Shown: positions 25,874 to 34,258 of the stretch, piece by piece
How the letters are laid out: each line of letters begins with the position of its first letter
How positions within the stretch are numbered: position 1 is the stretch's first letter
NCBI GenBank assembly: GCA_020072645.1
Contig: JAIQGK010000029.1
Coordinates: 1 to 40,671, forward strand
Reading direction: 5' to 3'
DNA: 40,671 nucleotides
Origin: Terriglobia bacterium
Lineage (GTDB): Bacteria > Acidobacteriota > Terriglobia > Terriglobales > Acidobacteriaceae
The notes under the pieces: generated by a model
What the model was told of the DNA's origin: nothing
Seen by the model: the letters and a program-made list of their open reading frames with translations, nothing else
Database searches by the model: none
Translations under genes and position numbers: made by a program

Positions 25874-27625
25874 TTAGACCCGGGCCAATTCTTCTTCGAG
25901 CAATTGCTTGTTGTAAAGATCAGTGTAGTATCCGTTGCGCTCAAGCAGCTCTTCATGTGTACCCAGTTCCACAACGCGGCCTTCATGGAGCACGGCAATG
26001 CGGTCAGCATTGCGCACAGTAGAAACGCGGTGCGAAATGAAAATCGTAGTGCGGTCACGCATCACTTCGCGCAGGTGATTGAGAATGGTTTCTTCTGTAT
26101 AGGTATCGACGCTCGAAAGCGCGTCATCCAGCACCAGTATGCGCGGATCGCGGATGATCGCGCGGGCAATCGCGCTGCGCTGTTTCTGCCCGCCAGAAAG
26201 CGTGATGCCGCGCTCACCCACCATCGTCTCGTAGCCTTCAGGGAAGCCTTCAATGTCGATAGCGATATTGGCTGCCGCAGCGGCGCGCTGTACTTGGTCG
26301 TCGGTCGATGTCTCGACGCCAAAGGCGATGTTCTCGCGCACGGAGTCGCTGAATAGAAAAGTCTCCTGCGGAACAAAGCCAATGTTCTGGCGCAAAGTTT
26401 CCAGCGGATATTCGCGTATAGGACGGCCATCGATCAACAGAGAACCGGGCCGCGTGTCATAAATGCGCGGCAACAGGTTTACCAGCGTGGTCTTGCCGGA
26501 GCCGGTCGGGCCCACGATTGCAAGACTGCTGCCCGCCGGTATCGTGAGATTCACGTCCTTAAGGACGGGCGTGCCGTCATAGCTGAAATCAAGATGCCGG
26601 AATTCAATTTCGCCGCGCAAGGTGGTGGCATTTTTCAGGTCAGGCGCAACCCCCACATCGGTAATTTCAGAACGGGCCACTAGAATTTCATTGATGCGGC
26701 CCATGGAAGCGGTCCCGCGCTGGAAGAGATTGATGACCCATCCAAGCGCAATGATCGGCCACGTAAGCATCATGATATAGGTATTGAAAGCGACGAAATC
26801 ACCCAGGCTGATCTTGTGCAGAAGCACTTCACGTCCACCCAGCCAGAGCACAAGCACCAGGGCAAAGCCAAGCAGCAGCTCCAGAGTCGGCCATAGCATG
26901 CCGGTAAGGCGTGCAAGTGGAAGGCTGCGCGTTACGTATTCCTCATTACTGGTTTCAAACAGCGCGATCTCGGCTTCTTCCTGTGCGTATGCCCGGACCA
27001 CACGCGCGCCGGAAAAATTCTCTTGCGCCCGGGCAGAAATATCAGAAAACTGCGCCTGGATCTTTTCAAAACGCTCATGGATCCGCCGTCCAATGTATTG
27101 CACCACAATGCTGGCGATAGGCAGCGGCGCAAAAGCATACAGCGTGAGCTTGGGGCTGATCTGCCACATAAAGACCAGCGCCACGGCAGTAAATACCAGC
27201 GTGTTGGCTGTATACATTATCGCCGGCCCAAGCAGCATGCGCACCGCATTCAGGTCATTCGTCGCGCGGGCCATAATGTCGCCCGTGCGGTTCTTCTGGT
27301 AGTAAGAATAGGAAAGCGACTCCAGATGGCGAAACATGTCATTGCGCAGATCGTATTCAATCTCACGCGAGACGCCGATCACCAGCCAGCGGGTAAGAAA
27401 CTGGAACACACCCTTGCCCAGCGCAAGCCCCACCAGGAGCGACGCAAAAATCAGGATCTTCTGATGCGTGATGCCGTCATGGTTCAGATCGTCCACGGCG
27501 CGGCGCACCACCTGCGGCCAGAGTACCCACAGTCCGTTATTGAAAAGCACCGTAATCGCGCCCCAAAACAGCGTCGCGCGATACTTACTCAGGTAGGGCC
27601 ACAGCGGCTTGAGATTTTTGCCCAT
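25874..27625 (-). CDS. ABC exporter half-transporter (MdlA/MsbA-like) with non-canonical Walker B
   Basis: 583 residues: six membrane helices (1-310) and one nucleotide-binding domain. Walker A GPTGSGKT (372-379), signature LSGGQ (476-480), Walker B ILVLD (496-500) and H-loop H532 are intact. The residue after Walker B is D501 instead of the catalytic Glu (LDDALSSVD). This Asp is characteristic of the degenerate half of heterodimeric exporters such as MdlA/YheI, whose partner carries LDEAT. No partner is in the window. It heads an operon with a methyltransferase and a flavoenzyme and may export their product, or a lipid or drug. Confidence 0.93.
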   Translation of the reverse strand: MGKNLKPLWPYLSKYRATLFWGAITVLFNNGLWVLWPQVVRRAVDDLNHDGITHQKILIFASLLVGLALGKGVFQFLTRWLVIGVSREIEYDLRNDMFRHLESLSYSYYQKNRTGDIMARATNDLNAVRMLLGPAIMYTANTLVFTAVALVFMWQISPKLTLYAFAPLPIASIVVQYIGRRIHERFEKIQAQFSDISARAQENFSGARVVRAYAQEEAEIALFETSNEEYVTRSLPLARLTGMLWPTLELLLGFALVLVLWLGGREVLLHKISLGDFVAFNTYIMMLTWPIIALGWVINLFQRGTASMGRINEILVARSEITDVGVAPDLKNATTLRGEIEFRHLDFSYDGTPVLKDVNLTIPAGSSLAIVGPTGSGKTTLVNLLPRIYDTRPGSLLIDGRPIREYPLETLRQNIGFVPQETFLFSDSVRENIAFGVETSTDDQVQRAAAAANIAIDIEGFPEGYETMVGERGITLSGGQKQRSAIARAIIRDPRILVLDDALSSVDTYTEETILNHLREVMRDRTTIFISHRVSTVRNADRIAVLHEGRVVELGTHEELLERNGYYTDLYNKQLLEEELARV

Positions 27626-27950
27626 GAAAGGTAATAGATGATTTTAACAGGGCTAAAGGATCGAAGAATCCGCATCCCTCAATCACCGATCCTGGTTCGA
27701 TTGTCTAAATCCGTCTTGCACTGTATGAGGTTGCACTGTATGAGCCAGACGGATTCTAAAGCGTTCTTGCGATTTCATTTCATGCCGCTCTCGGCTGTGA
27801 GCCTCTCGTACCATTGTTCAGGGCATGATGTACTCTGAAAATGGCTTGTCTTGTTTCACATATGCGCTGTCGTGGAAGCTTAAGCGTTTGATCCACTATC
27901 TCGCCGGCAGTGCAGAAGCACCAGACATCTGTTTCGCTCTGAGGTTTGTA
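27626..27950. other. 325-bp divergent region with a tandem 15-bp repeat
   Basis: It separates the ABC exporter (minus) from the alpha/beta hydrolase (plus). TTGCACTGTATGAG occurs at 27716-27729 and 27731-27744, a perfect tandem of 14 bases with one spacer base. No gene is convincing; an in-frame extension of the hydrolase upstream of its signal peptide is not protein-like. Promoters for both genes are expected. Confidence 0.5.
27716..27744. repeat. Tandem TTGCACTGTATGAG direct repeat
   Basis: Two identical 14-base copies separated by a single G. It may be a binding site or a replication-slippage product; it lies about 90 bp upstream of the ABC exporter start and about 205 bp upstream of the hydrolase start. 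Confidence 0.7.
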
Positions 27951-28922
27951 ATGAAGCCTTTGCTTCTTGTTCTTTTTGTTGTGGTTGCGTTTGGCGGTTT
28001 GAATGCGCAGCAGAATATCTGGCAGCCATCGCCGGGGCATACGCAAGTGCCAATATGGCCGGGGAAGGCGCCGGATGAACAGCCCGTCGCGGGACCGGAA
28101 GATGCGACGCCCAGAATGAACGACATCAGCAATGTTACGCTTCCCACCATGACGGTCTATTCTCCCACGGGGAAGAATACGGGCGCTGCTGTCGTCGTGT
28201 TTCCTGGCGGGGGTTATGAGGATCTGGCCATCGTACTTGAAGGCACCGAAGTCTGCGATTGGCTGATCACAAAAGGAATTACGTGTGTGCTGCTGAAATA
28301 CCGCGTGACGGCTGTGGGGCCTTATCCCAGATCGGGGCCGTACCCGGAATCACCCATGGCGCTGGAAGATGCGCAAAGGGCCATGGGGCTGTTGCGCCTC
28401 AACGCGGCCAAGTGGCAGATCGATCCGCACAAGATTGGCGTGCTGGGTTTCTCGGCGGGTGGGCACTTGGTGGCCGCGATCAGCACGCATTTTGAGAAGC
28501 GCCTGTATCCTGCTGCGGATGCTGCCGATCAAGAGAGCTGCCGTCCGGATTTTGCGGTGGCGCTCTATCCCGGGCACCTGACCATCAGGGCCGCGATATC
28601 GGATGCCAGACATGGCACTAAAAAGTTTGTGGTTCAATATCCGGAGAATGCCGATATACAGCTCGGATTGAATCCTGAAGTTCCTGTTACCAGCCAAACA
28701 CCCCCTACGTTTTTGCTGCAGGCAGAAGATGATCCTGTGGATAGCGTAAACAACTCGCTGGCTTACTATATCGCGCTCAAGAACGCAGGTGTTCCCGTGG
28801 AGATGCATTTGTACGCGCAGGGCGGGCATGCCTTTGGGCTGCGGCGCACGAAATTTCCAATAACCGAATGGCCCCAACTGGTGGAGAGGTGGTTGAGGAC
28901 AATCGGGATGACTTCGGAATAG
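27951..28922 (+). CDS. Exported alpha/beta-hydrolase esterase (acetyl-xylan-esterase-like)
   Basis: 323 residues. The ATG at 27951 was chosen because it begins a clean signal peptide (MKPLLLVLFVVVAFGGLNAQ) with GAGG upstream. The core shows the oxyanion PGGGYE (85-90), nucleophile S168 in GFSAGGH, a candidate acid D261 in AEDDPVD and the catalytic H293 in QGGHAFG. This pattern fits secreted esterases that deacetylate hemicellulose or other plant polymers. It is single-gene, with its own promoter region, and convergent with the lptFG fusion 100 bp downstream. Confidence 0.88.
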   Translation: MKPLLLVLFVVVAFGGLNAQQNIWQPSPGHTQVPIWPGKAPDEQPVAGPEDATPRMNDISNVTLPTMTVYSPTGKNTGAAVVVFPGGGYEDLAIVLEGTEVCDWLITKGITCVLLKYRVTAVGPYPRSGPYPESPMALEDAQRAMGLLRLNAAKWQIDPHKIGVLGFSAGGHLVAAISTHFEKRLYPAADAADQESCRPDFAVALYPGHLTIRAAISDARHGTKKFVVQYPENADIQLGLNPEVPVTSQTPPTFLLQAEDDPVDSVNNSLAYYIALKNAGVPVEMHLYAQGGHAFGLRRTKFPITEWPQLVERWLRTIGMTSE

Positions 28923-28944
28923 ACCGTCTCATTGTGAATTTGTA

Positions 28945-28974
28945 AATCCGCGCTAATCCGCGTTCATCCGCGGT
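28945..28974. repeat. Three tandem 10-bp AATCCGCGYT units
   Basis: AATCCGCGCT, AATCCGCGTT and CATCCGCGGT follow one another at 28945-28974 between the convergent hydrolase and lptFG genes. A diverged relative appears near 37105-37125. It looks like a dispersed intergenic repeat and may also serve as a termination region. Confidence 0.5.
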
Positions 28975-29022
28975 AAGATTTGCCTTCTTTGATCACGGCG
29001 ATTACGCGCGATTCCGGCGATT

Positions 29023-31398
29023 CTACGAGGGCGTCTTCATAATCAGATACCCGCCCGCCAACCCAAAAATCAAATCCGGCGACCACGCGGCGATCAGCGG
29101 AGGAAGCTGGCTTACGTTGCCCATGGCTTCAAACAGGCTGGAAGTCAGAACGTAGGTCACGCCGATGACCAGCGCTACTACCACGCCGCTGAGAGCTCCG
29201 CGGCGTCCGCCGGAAAGCGCGAAAGGCACAGCCAGCACGGCCATGACAAGCGTGATCAACGGGAACGCAATCTTTTTCTGCAACTGAACGCGCAGACGCA
29301 CCACGTCAAAGCCACCCTGCTGAAGATCGTAAATATAGCGCTGCAGTTCGTCATAGTTCATCTCAGACGATTGCAGGACTTCTTTCTTGAAATAGGTTGG
29401 CGGCTCGTTCAGTTCGGCAAAGGTGCTCACGTCAAACTTTTGCAGGTCTTCCTTACGCAGGTCTTGCTGAAGATCGGCGCCGGCAGAAATGCTCCAGGAG
29501 CGCTGCCAGCCATTTTCAAACGTCCACTTTGATAGGTGTTCCGCCCAGCGTGCTCGCGCGGCATAGACTCGCTTGACCATCTGGAAAGAATGCGGATTCA
29601 GCTCAAAGACTGAGATGCTGCCGAAAGTGTTGCGGTCCGGGTCAAAAGCCTCGTAGTAATAAATTTTGCGGTTTTCCACCGTGCCGTCAGATCTCTTCTT
29701 GCTTTCGCCAAAAATCCACTTGCGGTCAGGACGCAGATAAGTCTGCGCCGGCTTGCCTTTAATCATGTTGCGTAATGTTTCAACGCGTTTGTTGGCGTAA
29801 GGCAGATACCACTGGTCCAGAACAAAGAGGCCGCCGGCCAGCGTGGTGGCGATCACCAGAATCGGAATCACCGTGCGATAAATGCTGACGCCCGTCGCTT
29901 TCATGGCCGTAATTTCATTCGATTTCTGCATTAATCCGAACATCACCAGCACGGTCAGCAGCACGGCCAGAGGAGTGATCTGGTAAAGCACTGAAGGAAC
30001 AAAGTTGAGCAGGTATTCAAGCTGCGTGAGCAGCGGAATCTTCTTTCTCACGATGTCAGAGAGCAGCTCAAAATAAGTAAAGACCAGGAACAGCACCAGC
30101 AGGCTGGAAAGGATGAGCAGCAGATAACTCACAAAGCTGCGCAGAACGTAGTCGTCGAGAATCAGCGGAAAGCGGGTGCTGAAAAGACGACCGCGACGGC
30201 GGTTGCCATTCGTTGCAGGCTCTTCCGTTCTGGAGTTGAAGAGCTTGCCAAAGATGTCCTTAAACTGGCCAAGCAGCATTTGTCCCAGACCCAGCTCAAC
30301 AGGAATTCTGTCCGTGCGGCTGAGCAGAACCAAGCCGATGAGGCCAAAGACAATATTGGCCATCCAGACGCCCAGCACCGGAGAAATTTTTCCTCCGCGC
30401 GCCAGGGAGACGCCGATGATCGAAACAAAATAGTAGATGAAGACCAGGACGATAGTGAGCACAAAGCCTGCGCCCTTGCCGCCTTTCTTGGCGGAAAGGC
30501 CCAGCGGAATTCCAATCAGCACCAGCACCAGGCACGCAGTCGGAAGCGCAAGGCGGCGATTAAATTCTATCCAGTACCAGCGGGCAAATTCTTTATTGGG
30601 ATTGTATTTCTGGCGGTAGAGCTCCTGGGTGCTGAGCTGCGCCACGGGCACAGCGTCCTGCGCGGGCTTAGGAATCGGTGGCTGGCTGATGGCGATGTCG
30701 GTTTCCTGAAACGTCGTAATCGTGTACTGGTCAGGAGCGCGCGAATTAGTGTCGTGCGTTTCGCCGTTAATCAGATGCAGCCGGATGGCGTCGGCGCCGG
30801 AAGCGCTGACAATAGCTTCTTTGGCGATGGTGATCTTGGGAGCGCCGGGAGTGCTGATGTCGGCGTCAAAAACATTTTTCCAGACCGCCGCGCCGCCAGC
30901 GCTGGAAACGTCTTCCACATAAAGCACATGGTTCTTAAATCCTTCATAGAAAACGTGCGGCTGGACTTCAAAAGAAATCTGCGTGGCAGCCAGCTTGTTT
31001 TGCAGTCCTGCCAGCGCCGCGGCGGAGCGGGGTTCAACGATGACTGTATTGACCAGCGCAAGACACCATGCAGCAAAACCGAATACCGAGATGATTTTCA
31101 GGAATTTACGAACACTCACCCCGGAAGCGCGCATCGCCGTGACTTCACTATCGGCGGCCATGCGGCTGAGCCCCAGCAGGATTCCCACCAGCACTCCCAT
31201 GGGGATAGTGACTTTTAAGGCGGCAGGTAGCGTAAGAAAGAAAATTTCCGCAACGCTGGGAAAGGGAGCGCTGTTGCGCACCACGGCTTCAAGGATGCGC
31301 GTGAGTTCGCGCATAAAAATGACGAAAGTGAACACTGAGGCCCCAATGAGCCCGTGCCAGAGCACTTCCTTCAGTATGTAGCGGGTAAAAATGCGCAC
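29023..31398 (-). CDS. LptF-LptG fusion, lipopolysaccharide export permease
   Basis: 791 residues containing two consecutive YjgP/YjgQ domains. The LptF-like half (about 1-380) begins MRIFTRYILKEVLWHG and has six helices around a periplasmic domain. A linker rich in charged residues (about 380-410) leads to the LptG-like half (about 410-791), which repeats the six-helix arrangement (LDDYVLRSFVSYLLLI at its start). In most bacteria these are two genes forming the permease that, with the LptB ATPase, pulls LPS from the inner membrane. The start is a GTG at 31398; no LptB is in the window. Confidence 0.9.
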   Translation of the reverse strand: MRIFTRYILKEVLWHGLIGASVFTFVIFMRELTRILEAVVRNSAPFPSVAEIFFLTLPAALKVTIPMGVLVGILLGLSRMAADSEVTAMRASGVSVRKFLKIISVFGFAAWCLALVNTVIVEPRSAAALAGLQNKLAATQISFEVQPHVFYEGFKNHVLYVEDVSSAGGAAVWKNVFDADISTPGAPKITIAKEAIVSASGADAIRLHLINGETHDTNSRAPDQYTITTFQETDIAISQPPIPKPAQDAVPVAQLSTQELYRQKYNPNKEFARWYWIEFNRRLALPTACLVLVLIGIPLGLSAKKGGKGAGFVLTIVLVFIYYFVSIIGVSLARGGKISPVLGVWMANIVFGLIGLVLLSRTDRIPVELGLGQMLLGQFKDIFGKLFNSRTEEPATNGNRRRGRLFSTRFPLILDDYVLRSFVSYLLLILSSLLVLFLVFTYFELLSDIVRKKIPLLTQLEYLLNFVPSVLYQITPLAVLLTVLVMFGLMQKSNEITAMKATGVSIYRTVIPILVIATTLAGGLFVLDQWYLPYANKRVETLRNMIKGKPAQTYLRPDRKWIFGESKKRSDGTVENRKIYYYEAFDPDRNTFGSISVFELNPHSFQMVKRVYAARARWAEHLSKWTFENGWQRSWSISAGADLQQDLRKEDLQKFDVSTFAELNEPPTYFKKEVLQSSEMNYDELQRYIYDLQQGGFDVVRLRVQLQKKIAFPLITLVMAVLAVPFALSGGRRGALSGVVVALVIGVTYVLTSSLFEAMGNVSQLPPLIAAWSPDLIFGLAGGYLIMKTPS

Positions 31399-31454
31399 GC
31401 GTTTTTCTTCTGAAAGTCTAGCAGAAGCCCGCTTGTGTTATTAATGGATAATCA

Positions 31455-33668
31455 ATGGGGACGCCTGCAATCCATCTGTTATTCCTCTGGCACATGCACC
31501 AGCCGTATTACAAGGACCTGGTCACCGGGAAATATCGCCTACCCTGGGTGCGCCTGCATGCGCTCAAGGATTATTACGGCATGGTGAAGCTGCTGGATGA
31601 ATTTCCCGGCTTGCACCAGACATTTAATCTTGTCCCGTCACTCATCACGCAGCTACAGGAGTATGTGACCGGAACAGCGCAGGACCCCTTTTTGCAGGTG
31701 GCAGCCATGCCCGCGCCGGAGATGGACCTCTCCGAGCGGCTGTTTGCGGTCCAATACCTTTTTCAAGCGAATGCGGAGAACATGATTGGCCGTTATCCGC
31801 GTTATCGTGAGTTAGCGCAACAGTTTAATGGCCGCCCGCAGGACGCGCAGAACAATGCCCGGCGCATGACGGATGGCGACATTACCGATCTTCAGGTGCT
31901 CTCACAGATTGCATGGATGGATGAATTTTTTCTCGACGATCCCACCGTCGCTGAACTAATCAGCAAAGGCCGCGAGTTTTCACTGAAAGACCAGGAGCAG
32001 GTGATCGCGATCCAGCAGCATTTTCTGGCCAAGGTCCTTCCGGCCTACGCCGCGGCAGGGAAGCGCGGCGCCATTGAGATTTCCACCTCGCCTTTTTACC
32101 ATCCCATTCTGCCGCTGGTGTGTGACACAAATATTGGCGAAGTGTCACACCACGGCCTGCCGCTGCCGTCACAGGGCTTCCGCCACCCGGAAGACGCGCG
32201 TGAGCAAATCGAACGCGGGCTGACATTGCATGAACAGGTATTTGGCGCGAGACCAAAAGGCATGTGGCCGTCAGAAGGAAGCGTATCCAATGAAGCTCTA
32301 ACCATCGCGCATGACCTGGGCGTGAAGTGGATGGCCACCGACGAGGGCGTGCTCTGCCGTTCTCTGGGAACCATTTTCCAGCGCAATGGCAGCGGAATGC
32401 TGGATGCCGAATGCGCCGCCCAGCTTTACCAGATTTTTCGCTGGCAGCAGGGCGCGGCAGAAATGAGCATGGTGTTCCGCGACCATTCGCTCTCTGACCT
32501 GATTGGCTTTGTTTATTCCGGCGTGCCCGCCAGAGAAGCGGCAGATGATTTTATCCGTCGCGTGAAGCAAGCGGCCGAGCCCGTGCTGGCGAAGGGCAAG
32601 ACAGCGGTGGTGCCAATCATCCTTGATGGCGAGAACGCGTGGGAGTATTACCCGCAGTCCGGACGGGAGTTTTTGCGGCGGCTGTACGATGGCATTCAAA
32701 AAGATCCATCGATCGCGGCACTGACAGTTTCTGAAGCCATTGAGAGGGAAGCCTCACCGGCTGCCATCGAATCGATAGTTCCGGGCTCGTGGATCAACTC
32801 AAATTTTGACGTATGGATCGGCGCGCCGGAAGACAACGTGGCGTGGGACCAGCTTACGGCTGCGCGGGAGTTTTTTACGGCGAATGCGGGCAAGGCTTCC
32901 GCACAACAGGCCGCCCTGGCGTATGAAGAATTGCTGATTGCGGAAGGCAGTGACTGGAACTGGTGGTATGGGCCGGAGCACCACTCGGCGAATGATCGCG
33001 ATTTTGACGAGCTTTACCGCAAGCATCTTTCCAACGTCTATCTTGCGCTGGGCGGCACGCCGCCTGACGTGCTGGCGCAGCCGATTGCGGGAGCTCATGC
33101 CAAGCCGCAGTTCACGCCGCAAACCGCGTATATCCATCCGGCGGTGGATGGAAAAAACATTGGCTACTTTGAATGGCTGGGCGCGGCTTCCCACGTGGCT
33201 GACCGGCATTCTTCCGCCATGCATGGAAAGCTTTTTCTGCTGGACACCGGCTATGCCGGCATCGACGAAGAAAATCTTTACTGTCGCGTGGATTTCATCG
33301 ACGATCCGGCGGAGTGGGCCACCGGAGACACGCGGCTGGTGGTAGCAATAGAAACCGTGAGTCCAGGCGGCAATGGCAGCCAGACCGTGCGACTGGAAGC
33401 CGATATTTCACAGGGCAAGCTTGGCGGATGGAAGCTAGGCGACAATGGCCAGCCGCAAGACGCCGCCTTTCAGGTTGGAATTGAGTCGATCTTTGAGTGC
33501 CAGACGCCGCTCAAGCGGCTGAACGCAGCCATGGGAGCCCGCCTGCGCGTTCGCTTCTCTTTGTGGCGCGATGGCCTGCCGCTGGACGCGCTGCCGCAGG
33601 AAGGCGCCATTGAAGTGCAAGTGGCCCCTGAAAGCGAGTTAAGCGCGCTGCCTTACGCGAAGCCGTAA
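31455..33668 (+). CDS. Glycoside hydrolase family 57 (alpha-amylase / branching-enzyme type)
   Basis: 737 residues. The N-terminal TIM-like barrel begins HLLFLWHMHQPYYKD, the first conserved region with the HxHQPYY motif. The nucleophile is E274 in GMWPSEGSVSNE and the acid/base D391 in IILDGENAWEYY. FNLVPSLITQL and ISTSPFYHPILP are other conserved regions. A C-terminal beta-rich extension (about 550-737) is typical of the longer GH57 proteins. Substrates are alpha-glucans such as glycogen or maltodextrin. There is no signal peptide, so it acts in the cytoplasm. It is divergent from the lptFG fusion with 56 bp between; no ribosome site is visible. Confidence 0.93.
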   Translation: MGTPAIHLLFLWHMHQPYYKDLVTGKYRLPWVRLHALKDYYGMVKLLDEFPGLHQTFNLVPSLITQLQEYVTGTAQDPFLQVAAMPAPEMDLSERLFAVQYLFQANAENMIGRYPRYRELAQQFNGRPQDAQNNARRMTDGDITDLQVLSQIAWMDEFFLDDPTVAELISKGREFSLKDQEQVIAIQQHFLAKVLPAYAAAGKRGAIEISTSPFYHPILPLVCDTNIGEVSHHGLPLPSQGFRHPEDAREQIERGLTLHEQVFGARPKGMWPSEGSVSNEALTIAHDLGVKWMATDEGVLCRSLGTIFQRNGSGMLDAECAAQLYQIFRWQQGAAEMSMVFRDHSLSDLIGFVYSGVPAREAADDFIRRVKQAAEPVLAKGKTAVVPIILDGENAWEYYPQSGREFLRRLYDGIQKDPSIAALTVSEAIEREASPAAIESIVPGSWINSNFDVWIGAPEDNVAWDQLTAAREFFTANAGKASAQQAALAYEELLIAEGSDWNWWYGPEHHSANDRDFDELYRKHLSNVYLALGGTPPDVLAQPIAGAHAKPQFTPQTAYIHPAVDGKNIGYFEWLGAASHVADRHSSAMHGKLFLLDTGYAGIDEENLYCRVDFIDDPAEWATGDTRLVVAIETVSPGGNGSQTVRLEADISQGKLGGWKLGDNGQPQDAAFQVGIESIFECQTPLKRLNAAMGARLRVRFSLWRDGLPLDALPQEGAIEVQVAPESELSALPYAKP

Positions 33669-33982
33669 GGAGCAGTAGTTAGTATTTAGTACTTGGCCGT
33701 AAGTCCGCAACGGTTGACCTATCCTAAAAATGTGGGAATGGTGGAGACAGGAAACGCCAAAGATCGTGTGACATGGAACAGCAACTTCCGCATTGGCGCA
33801 CCACCGTTGCAGTTGTCGTCCGGCTTCCCAAAGTGGAATTTCAGCTCGCAAAAATTTAGTCCGGCAAGCCGCGTGAAAGAATTTTCTTGTTACGATTGCG
33901 GTCTCTCATTTTGAAGGGCCGCTTCCGCCTCCTTACTGGACCAACGGTTTTGTGGCGAATGGCGGCAGAAAGGACTCATGAC
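33669..33982. other. 314-bp region upstream of the double-glycine peptide
   Basis: After the GH57 stop there is an A/T-rich stretch (AGTTAGTATTTAGTACTT) and then mixed sequence. A 73-codon frame (33693-33914) has no recognisable sequence or ribosome site and was not annotated. The promoter of the peptide gene is expected here. Confidence 0.4.
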
Positions 33983-34132
33983 ATGACAAACGATAAAGAT
34001 AATCGAGTACTGGGTAGAAAAGGCGCGAGAACGTTATCGAATGAAGAACTGCTGCAGGTACCCGGCGGAAGTGGAACGCTCAAGATCACGCATCTTCCTA
34101 ACGGCCTTGCCGATGCCCTGGCAGATTTTTAG
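33983..34132 (+). CDS. Short peptide precursor with double-glycine leader (putative bacteriocin/RiPP-like)
   Basis: 49 residues. The leader (1-29) contains LSNEELLQVPGG, which matches the double-glycine leader consensus at every key position: Leu-12, Ser-11, Glu-8, Leu-7, a branched residue at -4, and Gly-Gly at -2/-1. The predicted mature part is 20 residues (positions 30-49, SGTLKITHLP... to the C-terminal Phe), with no cysteine and acidic overall. AAAGGA about 8 nt upstream of the ATG supports this start. Such leaders are normally cut by a C39 peptidase of an ABC exporter, but none is in the window. It may be a signalling peptide, bacteriocin or an orphan of a dispersed family. Confidence 0.72.
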   Translation: MTNDKDNRVLGRKGARTLSNEELLQVPGGSGTLKITHLPNGLADALADF

Positions 34133-34202
34133 AGCTGCCGAAGAACCATGCGAAGCTCAAACTGTTGAACCCACCCTTTCGCCGGAAGCTGAAGAAACAA
34201 GG

Positions 34203-34258
34203 GCCAGCATCCGCGAAAGAGTGGGGCACCGGAGGCTGGCTATTAGCTCTTAGCTAAT
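34203..34258. terminator. Hairpins between peptide gene and permease
   Basis: GCCAGC (34203-34208) pairs with GCTGGC (34235-34240), and immediately after it ATTAGCT (34242-34248) pairs with AGCTAAT (34252-34258) around a 3-nt loop. They sit between convergent genes, the second overlapping the permease 3' end. No T-run follows, so they may be weak or act on both strands. Confidence 0.4.

Noticed and set aside
30280-31218. 312-codon plus-strand frame
   Set aside because: Fully antisense to the LptF half of the fusion and without recognisable domains.
33693-33914. 73-codon frame upstream of the double-glycine peptide
   Set aside because: No ribosome site, no hydrophobic or motif pattern; looks like intergenic DNA.
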